Source: CAVPCY01 sp963702525
GTDB taxonomy: Bacteria; Actinomycetota; Coriobacteriia; Anaerosomatales; PHET01
Assembly (NCBI GenBank): GCA_963702525.1
Contig: CAVPCY010000011.1
Coordinates: forward strand, 1-19,518
Direction of reading: 5' to 3'
DNA length: 19,518 nt
In this document: one piece after another, positions 1 to 10,376 of the stretch
Layout: every line of letters starts with the position of its first letter
Position numbering within the stretch: the stretch's first letter is position 1
The notes under the pieces: generated by a model
Database searches by the model: none
What the model was told of the DNA's origin: nothing
The model's input: only the letters and a program-made list of their open reading frames with translations
Translations under genes and position numbers: made by a program

Positions 1-1311
1 CTGCAGCGCTCGCTCGTGCGCTCGCACGCGGCCGGCAGCGGTCCGTGCGTCGAGACCGAGGTCGTGCGGGCGCTCATGCTGCTGCGGCTCTCCACGCTCG
101 CACCGGCCGCACGGGGGTCCGGCTCGCGACCGCGCAGGCGTACGCGCAGCTGCTCAACGCGCGCATCACGCCGTGCGTGCCCGAGTATGGCTCGCTCGGC
201 TGCTCGGGCGACCTCGCGCCGCTCGCGCACTGCGCGCTCGCGGTGATGGGCGAGGGCGAGGTCTTCGACGCGAGCGGGGAACTGATGCCCGCCGCCGAGG
301 CACTGGCCGCCGCGGGCATCGCGCCGGTCGAACTCGCCGAGAAGGAGGGCCTCGCGCTCATCAACGGCACCGACGGCATGCTGGGCATGCTGGTGCTCGC
401 GATGGCCGACCTCGAGGCGCTCGTGCGCGTCGCCGACATCGCCGCCGCGATGAGCGTCGAGGCGCTGCTCGGCACCGACCGCAGCTTCGCGGCCGACCTC
501 GTGGCGCTGCGGCCGCACCCGGGCCAGGCGTTCTCGGCAGCGCAACATGAGGCGCCTGCTGGACGGGTCGCAGATCGTGGCGTCGCACCTGACCGGCGAC
601 GTGCGCGTGCAGGACGCCTACTCGCTGCGTTGCGCACCGCAGGTGGCCGGAGCGGTCCGAGACACCCTCGACCACGCCGAGAAGGTCGCGCTGCGCGAGC
701 TCGACTCGGCGATCGACAACCCGGTCGTGCTGGCGGACGGCCGCGTGGAGAGCAACGGCAACTTCCACGGCGCGCCGGTGGGCTACGCGCTCGACTTCCT
801 CGCGATCGCGGCGGCCGACCTCGCGTCGATCAGCGAGCGTCGGACCGACCGGATGCTCGACGCGAACCGCAGCCAGGGCCTGCCGCCGTTTCTCGCGGGC
901 GATCCCGGCGTCGACTCGGGTCACATGATCGCGCAGTACACGCAGGCCGGAATCGTGAGCGAGCTCAAGCGGCTCGCCATGCCGGCGAGCGTGGACTCGA
1001 TCCCGTCCTCGGCGATGCAGGAAGACCACGTCTCGATGGGCTGGAGCGCAGCGCGCAAGCTGCGGCGCAGCGTCGACGGCCTCACGCGGGTGCTTGCGAT
1101 CGAGGTGCTCACCGCGGCCCGCGCGCTCGACCTGCGCGCGCCGCTCAAGCCGGCGGCCGGCACCGGCGCGGCGCTGGTGGCCATCCGCGAGCGCGTGGAG
1201 GGCGTTGGCCCCGACCGCTGGCTCGCGCCGGAGATCGAGTCCGCGGTGCAGCTGGTCGTCGACGGCGAGTTGCTCGCGACCGTCGAGCGCAAGATCGGCC
1301 CGCTGGACTAG
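1..1311 (+). CDS. hutH: Histidine ammonia-lyase (histidase), 5'-partial, two apparent frameshifts
   Basis: Eliminates ammonia from L-histidine to give urocanate, the first step of histidine degradation, in the cytoplasm. The window opens inside the gene at LQRSLVRSHAAGSG, so roughly the first 80-100 residues lie outside. The MIO cofactor loop reads GSLGCSGDLAPLAH (about 189-230), with Cys-Ser-Gly where Ala-Ser-Gly is usual. Further family motifs are LRPHPGQ, AIDNPVV, NGNFHGAPVG, RRTDRML and SSAMQEDHVSMGW. The frame starts in frame 1, moves to frame 3 near base 103 (one base apparently missing between TLA and GRTGVR), then back to frame 1 near 541 (between GQAFSAA and RNMRRLLDGSQ). Both breaks keep homology continuous, so they look like sequencing indels. 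It is followed after 52 nt by hutU in the same direction, as in a hut operon. Confidence 0.97.
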
Positions 1312-1363
1312 GGGCCCGACCCGCGAGCACGCGTCACGTGCACGGAAGAAGGAGCGGTATCTG

Positions 1364-3038
<1,675 letters not shown>

Positions 3039-3056
3039 GGCGCAGCTCCACGAACC

Positions 3057-4248
3057 ATGGCCTCGACGCTCATCACCAACATCGGCGAGCTCGTCACCAA
3101 CGACCCCGCGCTTGGCGACGGCTCGACCCTGGGCATCGTGCGCGATGCGGCGCTCATCTTCGAGCAGGGCCGCGTCGCGTGGGTGGGCGCGGCGGCCGAG
3201 GCGCCTGCCGCCGACGAGCGCGTCGACGCTGCCGGTCGCGCCGTCATCCCCGGCTTCGTCGACAGCCACACCCACCTCGTCTTCGGCGGCGAGCGCTCCG
3301 CCGAGTTCGCGGCGCGCATGGCCGGCGAGAGCTACGACGGTGGCGGCATCGCGACCACCGTGGCCGCGACGCGTGCCGCCTCCGACGCCGGCCTGCGCGC
3401 CTCGGCCGCCGCGCGGCTGCGCGAGATGCGGGCGAGCGGCACGACCACCGTGGAGGCGAAGAGCGGCTACGGGCTCGACGTGGAGACCGAGGAGCGCATC
3501 CTGCGCCTGTCGCGCGAGTTCACCGCCGAGACCACGTTCCTGGGCGCGCACGTCGTGCCGCCCGAGTATCGCGCGCGACCGCGCGGCCTACCTCGCGCTC
3601 GTGTGCGGCCCCATGCTCGAGGCGTGCGCCCCGCACGCCCGCTGGGTCGACGTGTTCTGCGACTTCGGCGCGTTCGATGCCGAAGAGACGCGCGCCGTCC
3701 TGCGCGCGGGAGTGGCTGCGGGGCTAGAGCCCCGGCTGCACGGAAACCAGCTCGGCTTCGGTCCCGGCGCGCAGATCGCCGCCGAGTTCGGCGCTGCAAG
3801 CGTGGATCACTGCACGCACCTCGGTCACGACGACGTCGAGGCGCTCCGCGAGGCCGGAGTCGTCGCCACGCTGCTGCCTGCCGCCGAGTTCTCGACGCGC
3901 TCGCCCTACGCCGATGCGCGCCGCCTGCTCGAAGTCGGTGTCACCGTCGCGCTTGCCACCGACTGCAACCCGGGCAGCGCGTACGTCACCTCGATGCCGT
4001 TCGTGATCGCGCTTGCCGTACGCGACATGCGCATGACACCCGCCGAGGCGCTGTGGTCGGCGACCGCCGGAGGCGCGGCCGCGCTTCGCCGAGACGACAT
4101 CGGCCGCCTTGCGCCGGGTTGCTCGGCGGACATTGCCATGCTGAACGCGCCGAGCCACGTACACCTCGCGTACCGCCCGGGCTCGCCGCTCGTCGCGGGC
4201 ACCTGGATCGCGGGCGAGCGCGTGCACGACGCCGGAGCCCGCCCGTGA
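3057..4248 (+). CDS. hutI: Imidazolonepropionase, one apparent frameshift
   Basis: Metal-dependent amidohydrolase opening the imidazolone ring to N-formimino-L-glutamate, third hut step. The reconstructed protein has about 396 residues, close to the usual 400-410. Metal and active-site motifs are visible in order: PGFVDSHTHLVFGGER (His71 and His73), VEAKSGYGLD, FLGAHVVPPEY, LHGNQLGFG (metal His), VDHCTHLG, and TDCNPGSAY, the conserved Asp near the C-terminal end of the barrel. A base shift in a CG-alternating run at about 3573 separates VVPPEYR from RDRAAYLALVCG; homology is continuous across it. The ATG lies 18 nt after the hutU stop, and the TGA at 4246-4248 overlaps the GTG start of the next gene. 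No hutG, hutF or formiminotransferase follows, so formiminoglutamate must be handled by a gene elsewhere. Confidence 0.97.
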
Positions 4249-5386
4249 TCGACGACGACCTCAAGCGCCTCCGGTCGCTGACCTGCATCAAGTGGACCTG
4301 GCACGACCCCGACGTGCTGCCGGCCTGGGTTGCGGACATGGACCTGCCCCCCGCTCCGGTTGATTGTCGATGCGGTACGCAAGCTCGTCGACCGCGGCGA
4401 CTTCGGCTACAACTTCGCCGCGGCGCAGCAGCTCCCCGAGGCGTTCTCGGCGTGGGAGGAGACGCGTCACGGCTGGAAGCCGGACCCCGAGCGCGTCCGC
4501 GTCTTCTGCGACGTGATGCAGGCGGTCGACGTCGCGCTCATGACGCGCTGCAAGCCCGGCGACGGCGTCATCGTCTTCACGCCGATCTACCCGCCGTTCC
4601 TGCGCAGCGCGACCGCCGACGGCCGGGTGATGATCGACTGCGAGCTCGACCCGGACGGGTGGCGCATCGTCCCCGAACGCCTCGAAGCCGCAGCCGCGCA
4701 GCCCGAGCGCGCGTGTCGTGCTGCTGTGCAACCCGCACAACCCCACGGGCCGCGCCTTCAGCCGAGAAGAGCTCGAGCTCGTAGCCGAGGTCGCCGAGCG
4801 CCACGACCTGCTCGTCATCTCCGACGAGATCTGGTGCGACGTCGTGCACCCGGGGGCGAAGCACGTCCCCACCGCGGCGCTTTCGGACGAGGTCGCCGCA
4901 CGAACGGTGACGATCTCGGCCGCGAGCAAGGCGTTCAACGTCGCGGGCCTGCACTGCGCGGTCGCGCACCTTGGCGACGAGCGCGTGCGTGAGGCGATCG
5001 AGGCGCTGCCCGGCCACGTGCTCGGCGCGGTGGGCTCGCCGGGAGCCGAGGCCACGCTCGCGGCATGGACGTGCGGGCAACCCTGGCTTGCCGAGACGAC
5101 CGCGCATCTGACCGCGATGCGCGACCACGTGACGGCGCGACTCGCCGACGACCTGCCGCGGGCGCGCTTCTCGGTGCCCGAAGCCACCTACCTCGCGTGG
5201 ATCGACCTCTCGGCGTACGGGCTGGGCGACGACCCGGCGGCCGAGCTGCTCGAGAAGGGGCGGGTCGCGCTCTCGGCGGGCCCGGACTTCGGGGAGCACG
5301 GGAAGGGCTTCGTGCGGCTGAACTTCGCGACGACTCTGCCGATCCTCGACGAGGTTCTCGACCGCATGGTGGGCGTGCTGACCTAG
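4245..5386 (+). CDS. patB: PLP-dependent aminotransferase of the MalY/PatB C-S lyase family, two apparent frameshifts
   Basis: Fold-type I PLP enzyme of the MalY/PatB (cystathionine beta-lyase-like) branch. Family motifs: KWTWHDPDVLPAWVADMDL near the N-terminus, FGYNF, CDVMQAVD, FTPIYPPF, CNPHNPTGRAF, ISDEIWCDVVHPG and the PLP lysine in SAASKAFNVAGLHC (Lys codon 4928-4930). About 380 residues when reconstructed, the usual size. Frames change near 4360 (after DLPPAP, resuming LIVDAVRKLV) and near 4708 (resuming RVVLLCNPHN), the second within a GCGCGCG run. The GTG start at 4245 is embedded in the hutI stop (GTGA), implying translational coupling. True substrate is unknown: this family includes cystathionine beta-lyases and amino-acid aminotransferases, and the hut linkage hints at, but does not prove, an amino-acid role. 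The symbol patB names the family, not a proven orthologue. Confidence 0.92.
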
Positions 5387-5398
5387 CGCGAGCGCCCG

Positions 5399-6269
5399 CT
5401 ACCTCTCGCGGGCATCCACCTTCACGAACGTCCCTCGGCGGTACTCTTCGAAGGCCCGCTCGAGCTCCTCGCGCGAGTTCATCACGATCGGCCCGCCCCA
5501 GGCGATCGGCTCGCCGAGCGGCTTGCCGCTGACCAGCAGCAGGCGCGCTCCGTCGGGCCCGGCGGTCACCGCCACCTCGTCGCCGTCACCGAACAGCACC
5601 ACGGTGCCGTTCTCGGCGCAGGCCTTCTCGGCGTCGGGCCCGAAACACGCCTCGCCGGCGTAGAGGTACGCGAACACCGTGTGGCCCGGCGTGGTGGGGT
5701 GCGTCCAGGTCTTCTCGGCGTAGATGGTGACGTCGAGGTACTCGGGCTCGATGACGATGTCGCGTCACCGGCCCGCTCACTTCGCCCACCTGCCCGCACA
5801 CGACGCGCACGCGGGCCTCGTCGGTCTCGACGACCGGGATCTCCTCGGCGCTGATGCCGCAGTAGCGTGGGTCGATCATCTTGTGGGTCGCGGGCAGGTT
5901 CGCCCACAGCTGGAAGCCGCCCATCCGCCCTGCCGAGTCACCCTCGGGCATCTCTTGGTGGATGACGCCGCTGCCGGCGGTCATCCACTGGACGTCGCCG
6001 GGGCCGATGCGCCCCTCGTTGCCCATCGAGTCGCCGTGCTCGACCTCTCCGTCGAGCATGTAGGTGATCGTCTCGATACCGCGGTGCGGGTGCCAGGGAA
6101 AGCCCGCCGAGTACTGGGCGGGGTCGTCGCCTCGGAAGTCGTCGAGCATCAGGAACGGGTCGAAGAGGTGCTCCTTGCCGAAGCCGAAGGCTCGACGCAG
6201 GTGCACGCCGGCGCCCTCGGTGGTGGGGCGGCTGGGAAGGACGTGAGCGACGGTTCGTGTGGCTGGCAT
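5399..6269 (-). CDS. Pirin family bicupin protein, one apparent frameshift
   Basis: About 289 residues, the usual pirin length, with two cupin domains. The N-terminal cupin shows the metal-binding pattern: HPHRGIETITYMLDGEVEHGDS supplies two His, and GVIHQEMPEGD supplies the third His and the Glu. The C-terminal cupin reads VFAYLYAGEACFGPD, VVLFGDGDEVAV and PIAWGGPIVMNSREE, the latter being a strong pirin C-terminal signature. Pirins bind Fe(II) and some have quercetinase activity; the physiological role here is unknown. The start ATG (cat at 6267-6269) follows a good GAGAGGAG ribosome site seven bases upstream. The frame shifts near 5762, between SGPVT and DIVIEPEYLDV. It converges on the aminotransferase, with 12 nt between the stops, and follows slyD on the same strand. 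Confidence 0.95.
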
Positions 6270-6340
6270 GCTGCGCTCCTCTCACAGGTCCGTTGGCCGA
6301 GCGAGAGGCGTGCCAGAAACACGACTACGAGCAGTAAGGA

Positions 6341-6769
6341 TTAGCCCTCGACGATCTCCACGAGCGTGATCTCGAACGTCAGGTCCTCGCCGGCAAGGGG
6401 ATGGTTGAAGTCGAGCACGACGCTGTCGTCGTTGACCTCCTTGACGGTGGCCGGAACGCGCTGTCCGTCCTCGGTGGCCAACTCCACCGCCCAGCCCACC
6501 TCGGGCACCTGTCCGCCGAAGAAGTCCAGCGGGAACTGCTGCACGCCCTGCTCGTCATGATCGCCGTATGCCTCGGCCGCAACGATCGTCACGACCGTGG
6601 TGCCGCCGGACTCCAGCTCGCACACTGCGACGTCGAATCCCGGGATGACCTGACCCGAGCCCACCTCGAACTCAAGGGGCTCTCGGCCTTCACTGCAGTC
6701 GAACTCGGTGCCGTCGGCAAGCGTGCCGCGGTAGTGGACCTTGACGGTGTCGCCTTGCTTGGGTGCCAT
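6341..6769 (-). CDS. slyD: FKBP-type peptidyl-prolyl cis-trans isomerase, SlyD-like
   Basis: Cytoplasmic prolyl isomerase/chaperone of 142 residues. The first FKBP half is GDTVKVHYRGTLADGTEFD through REPLEFEVGSGQVIPGFDVAV; the insert-in-flap region (residues about 68-120) contains AAEAYGDHDEQGVQQFP; the second FKBP strand set is the diagnostic VVLDFNHPLAGEDLTFEITL. There is no His-rich nickel-binding tail of the E. coli SlyD kind, as is common in short SlyD proteins. An open frame continues upstream to 6868, but ATG at 6769 is preceded by a strong GAGGAGG ribosome site four bases away and begins the homologous part. The frame is intact, unlike most genes here. No signal peptide. Confidence 0.93.
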   Translation of the reverse strand: MAPKQGDTVKVHYRGTLADGTEFDCSEGREPLEFEVGSGQVIPGFDVAVCELESGGTTVVTIVAAEAYGDHDEQGVQQFPLDFFGGQVPEVGWAVELATEDGQRVPATVKEVNDDSVVLDFNHPLAGEDLTFEITLVEIVEG

Positions 6770-6906
6770 TGCGCCTCCTCGGAGGTGGGAAGTCGGAAGA
6801 ACACACTCTAGCGCATTGCGTGCCCACGGCAACATCGCCCGAAACGCGGCGAGACCGGCACGCCTCACGGGCAGCGCCGGCCTCGGCTAGGACCTATGGG
6901 GAAGAG

Positions 6907-7818
6907 CTACTTCACGAGCGACTTGAGCGTTCCCGACACCAGGTCGAGGAATCGCGCGAAGAACTGTTCGAAGCTGCCGATCTCGTCGTTGCTTCCATCG
7001 GGCTCGAAGTGGGCGTCGAAGTCTCCGCCGGCCACGCGCACCGAGATGTCCTCCATGCTGGCGACCATGCGGTTGAGGCGCTTGAAGATCAGCGCGTTGA
7101 GCATCAGTGCGATCGCGCCCGTGGAAACCACGAGGCCGAACATGATCACGAACATCGTGCGTACCTGCGAGGTGCGGGCAGCGTTGGCTGCGGCGCTGAT
7201 GTCCTTCATCACGTAGACGACGCCCACGCTCTTGCCGGTCGAGTCGATGGCGGGGAAGACACCGTGAGCACGAGTCGACGAGTCCTTGCTCCAGCGCACC
7301 TTCCAGTAGTCGCCCGAGCCCTCGACGGCGCCATGGCACGTCTTGGAGCACGCACCGTTCTCGACACCCACGAGCTTGCCGATCTCAGGCACGGTGTCGG
7401 CCGTGGCGGTGAGCTGCATCGCTTCGGCGGCCTTGTCGTCGGTCGAGGCGATCAGCACGTAGTTCTCGCGCTCGTCCCAGTCGTTCGGCTGCCCTGCAGC
7501 CTCGCGAGCCTTGGCGTAGGCGGCCTGGTCGAGTGCGCCCTTGTCGAGCATCAGCCCGACCTCGGCTCCGGCGATCTCTTTGGCGGCGTCCACGTACTTC
7601 TGCGCGGCGGCAGCCTGAGTGAGCGGGCCGAACTCGTCGGAGCCCAGAGCAGTGAGCTGGTCCCAGGTCGAGCGGCCGACGGCCAGCGTGTCGACACCGG
7701 CGACGTCGAGCTCGCCCGAGTAGGCCTCGTGCAAGTAGATCATGACCGTCATCATGCCTATTAGGTTGATGAGGACCACTCCAAGGAGGATCTTCGTCCT
7801 GATCGACATGTTCTTCAT
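6907..7818 (-). CDS. Membrane haem-binding HAMP sensor protein (DUF3365/Tll0287-like), no output domain
   Basis: 303 residues, intact frame. TM1 at about 9-28 (ILLGVVLINLIGMMTVMIYL), an extracytoplasmic domain at about 30-220, TM2 at about 222-246 and a HAMP linker at about 245-299 (FKRLNRMVASMEDISVRVAGG then an amphipathic second helix). The outer domain carries one c-type haem-like motif, CSKTCH (residues 157-162, spacing CX3CH), and ends with the HGVFPAID..VGVVYVMKDIS block seen in DUF3365-type sensors. The protein stops directly after HAMP with no kinase, cyclase or methyl-accepting domain, so it would need a partner or may act as a structural or redox component. Start chosen at ATG 7818, which has AGGGAGAG just upstream; a frame extension to 7842 lacks support. 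It lies about 110 nt downstream of the nine-haem cytochrome on the same strand. The family name is by recognition of layout only. Confidence 0.8.
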   Translation of the reverse strand: MKNMSIRTKILLGVVLINLIGMMTVMIYLHEAYSGELDVAGVDTLAVGRSTWDQLTALGSDEFGPLTQAAAAQKYVDAAKEIAGAEVGLMLDKGALDQAAYAKAREAAGQPNDWDERENYVLIASTDDKAAEAMQLTATADTVPEIGKLVGVENGACSKTCHGAVEGSGDYWKVRWSKDSSTRAHGVFPAIDSTGKSVGVVYVMKDISAAANAARTSQVRTMFVIMFGLVVSTGAIALMLNALIFKRLNRMVASMEDISVRVAGGDFDAHFEPDGSNDEIGSFEQFFARFLDLVSGTLKSLVK

Positions 7819-7928
7819 CGCTCTCCCTCTCTCGTCCCGCACGTTCGGTGTGCGTGATGCCCCCCATGAGCGTATCGGCGTGTGTCGGTCATCACTTTAT
7901 GCAATCCGATCTATGGTTGAGCCGTCAG

Positions 7929-8450
7929 TTAGCGGACGACTACTCTGCGAGTGCTCGACGTGGAGCCCGTGTGGCCGGCGTCGCCTGCAAACACGGACTT
8001 CACGTAGTAGGTGCCGCGGGCGGTCGGCCGCCAGCCGTGGCTGTAGGCGCTGCTGCCGTTGAGCGTGCGGGTCGAAAGCGTCTTCCAAGCGCCCGTTCCG
8101 CGCTTGTACTGAATCGTGACGCGGCCGCCGGAGTGATTCGGCGAGACCGAACCACTGATCGCGACCGAGCGGCCACGCGTGATGGTGCCTGCCGAGACGT
8201 TCGCGCTCGTGGTCGAGCCCAGCGTCACCGTCGCGATCGCGGAGGTGACGTCCACGTCCTTCTTGACGGCCCACACGGCCTTGTAGCTCGTGGTGCCGGC
8301 GGGTCCGACGTAGTAGCCGAAGTCCCCGTCGTCGCCCACGGTGGCCGTGCCGAGCCTGACCCATTTCGGGGTCCCGTTGGGCTTCGCCCAGATCGCGACC
8401 TTCTCACCAGCGGCAGCTTCGCCGTCACCGAAGTCGAGCGTGCCGTAGAG
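7929..8450 (-). other. Ig-like C-terminal domains of the nine-haem cytochrome
   Basis: Cys-free, Gly/Ser/Thr-rich beta-strand pattern following the haem region. The first unit is around GEKVAIWAKPNGTPKWVRLG to YYVGPAGTTSYKAVW; the second is from GRSVAISGSVSP to YYVKSVFAGDAGHTG. The repeated order of a 'sgsVsP..gG.VtIq.k...W.tl' strand set followed by 'Y.y.w.p...GtYyVr..faGd..h..s.S' is typical of secreted actinobacterial repeat domains. Confidence 0.65.
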
Positions 8451-10315
8451 CATCGCCATCTTCATCGAACCGTTGTAGCCGGTTGAGCCGAAGCGGGTGA
8501 AGCCACCGCCCACCGCGCGTGCGAAGTAGGCGGCCTTCTCGAGGCCGGCCTTCGCGTACGGGTAGTTGTGCGCGCCGTTGCTGGCGTCCTGCTCGACGAA
8601 GTGGATGTTGGTGTAAGCCGAGCCGAGGAGATTGACGCCCTCGACGGTTCTCGATGCGGGTCGCGACGTGGCGGCGGTCACATCGGCCTCAGCCTCGTGT
8701 GTGAGATCCTCGAGACCCTCTTTCCACTCGTTGATGTCGCGCTGGAGGTCGGCGCGCGTCTTCGAGGTGTGGCACGGCGTGCACGAGTCGCCACCGGCCT
8801 GTACGCCCCACGTCTCGGCGTTGCCCGGAAGCATCGGCTTCATGCTGTGGGTCTTGAGCGCGTACTTGGTCTTGGGCATGTGGCACTGCGGGCACTCGGT
8901 GTCTTCCATGAAGCGCTTCGCCGGCGTGGGCACGCCGATCAGGCCGTAGCCGTTGCGCATCTCGCGATGCGGGTGGTGCGGAGTCGCTCCTGGAGCCAAC
9001 TCCTCGCCGATGGGGCCGAGCGAGTTGTGGCATGTGGCGCACAGCTCGCTTCAGGCTCGAGACGCAGGCCCAGCGGTTCGCCGGTGTTGCCGTGGACCTG
9101 GTGGCACGCGCCGCACTCGATGTCGAGCACGTCGTTCGCGAGGTTCGACACGGTTCCGGTAGACTCGTTGGGGTACCGCACGACCCGTAGCCGATGCTCT
9201 TGAGGAAGCCCTCGGTCGAGTGGCAGCGCAGACAGTAGTCCTGCGCGTCCGGCGACCACCGCGTTCTCTTTTGATTTCCGTCCGGCTCGCCGCGGTTCGA
9301 GCGGGCGTGCGGAGTGAGCATCCACTCGTTGTAGTAGGAGTGCTTCATGCCCTTGTTCGAGCCGTTGGGATAGAACTTGGTGTCGGTGGTCGGGATCGAC
9401 GGGCTTGGGGCCGCCGGCGACGTCTGCACGTAGGATGCGCCTGCGACGTCGAAGAAGTCGGAGAGCTTCTGGTCGGGCGTGTAGCCGTTCGCGCTGCTGA
9501 ACGTCGCGCCGGCGTAGTTCTTCTCCTTGGCGGTGCCGTTCACGTGGCACTGGCCGCACACCTGGCTGTCGAGCGAGCCCTTCATGCGCACGATCTCGAC
9601 GCCGGAGCCCATGTGACTGCCGGGCTTCCCGGTGCCGTGGCAGTGCTCGCACTGGATGCCGAAGCCCGAGTAGGAAGTCTCGGTGCTGTGCGTCATCGCG
9701 GCGCCGCTAGCGAGCGTGTAGTCGACGTCGCTGGGACGCGTGACGCCAAGGAAGTGGCAGCCGCCGCAGCCCTGGAAGTAGGTCGCGGGTGGTCATCTTC
9801 GCCGGTTCTCCCACAGACTCGTGGCGGTTCCCCAGAGATGCCGTCGGGCATCGGGAGGTCGTCGGCGGGACCGGCGATGGCGCGAGCGTCTGACCGGTGC
9901 CACAGCAGGTATGAAGCGTCGTTCTTGTACTTGGAGACGTACTGCTTGGGGCACGACCGGCGCCACCCAACATCCAGCTGATGTCCGACGGCTGCGAAGT
10001 GTCAGGCCGCCGCCAGCGACGGCGACGGCCACTTGCTCGCGACCGGCACAAGCCCCCGGGATTCGCCGGGACGTCGGTCACGAACTTCGCGTGGGCGGTC
10101 TCGAGATACCTGCCGACCTGCCAGCCGCTTCGTCTGGGTTGGCGTGACAGTCCTCCAGACACTTCTGCTGCCCAGCGAACGTCTGCCCGTAGGCGTTGGC
10201 GGCCATGGCGACCTTGGGCGCCGCCAGGATCATCGCGGTCGCGAGCACCGCGACCACCACGAGCGCGCACGCGATCCATGGTCCCGTCGACCGCTATCGC
10301 TGCTGTGCCGTTCAT
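7929..10315 (-). CDS. Nine-haem c-type cytochrome with C-terminal Ig-like domains, several apparent frameshifts
   Basis: Secreted multihaem cytochrome of about 790 residues. N-terminus: hydrophobic signal segment VVVAVLATAMILAAPKVAMA with AMA-A as likely cleavage site. Haem motifs in order, with plus-strand positions: CLEDCH (10144-10161, CX3CH), CGGCH (9754-9768), CEHCH (9637-9651), CGQCH (9544-9558), CLRCH (9220-9234), CGACH (9101-9115), CATCH (9027-9041), CPQCH (8880-8894), CTPCH (8769-8783). After the last haem, NGAHNYPYAKAGLEKA resembles the HN...Y...L segment of multihaem reductases and related cytochromes. The last 200 residues have no Cys and form about two Ig-like beta domains (for example SVAISGSVSPNHSGGRVTIQ), likely for surface attachment or binding. 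At least six frame breaks (about 10265, 10125, 10030, 9783, 9180, 9055) keep motifs in order. The ATG at 10315 has GGAAGGGGA upstream; ATG 10279 is an alternative. No catalytic Lys-type haem (CXXCK) is seen. Confidence 0.9.
8769..10161 (-). other. Haem-binding region of the nine-haem cytochrome
   Basis: Span holding all nine CXnCH motifs of the cytochrome at 7929-10315. Eight are canonical CXXCH and the first is CX3CH. The part of the gene below base 8769 contains no haem motif. Confidence 0.9.
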
Positions 10316-10376
10316 TTCCGTCCCCTTCCGGTTGCGGGTGGGTGCCCCGCGCTCGCTGTGGGCTTGCGCCCGTCCT

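Noticed and set aside
5394..5413. GCCCGC / GCGGGC inverted repeat between convergent aminotransferase and pirin genes as a terminator
   Set aside because: Only six base pairs, no T tract on either side, and such arms are common by chance at this GC content.
6770..6906. Possible terminator or promoter between the HAMP gene and slyD
   Set aside because: Only short imperfect GC dyads and no convincing -10/-35 pair were found.
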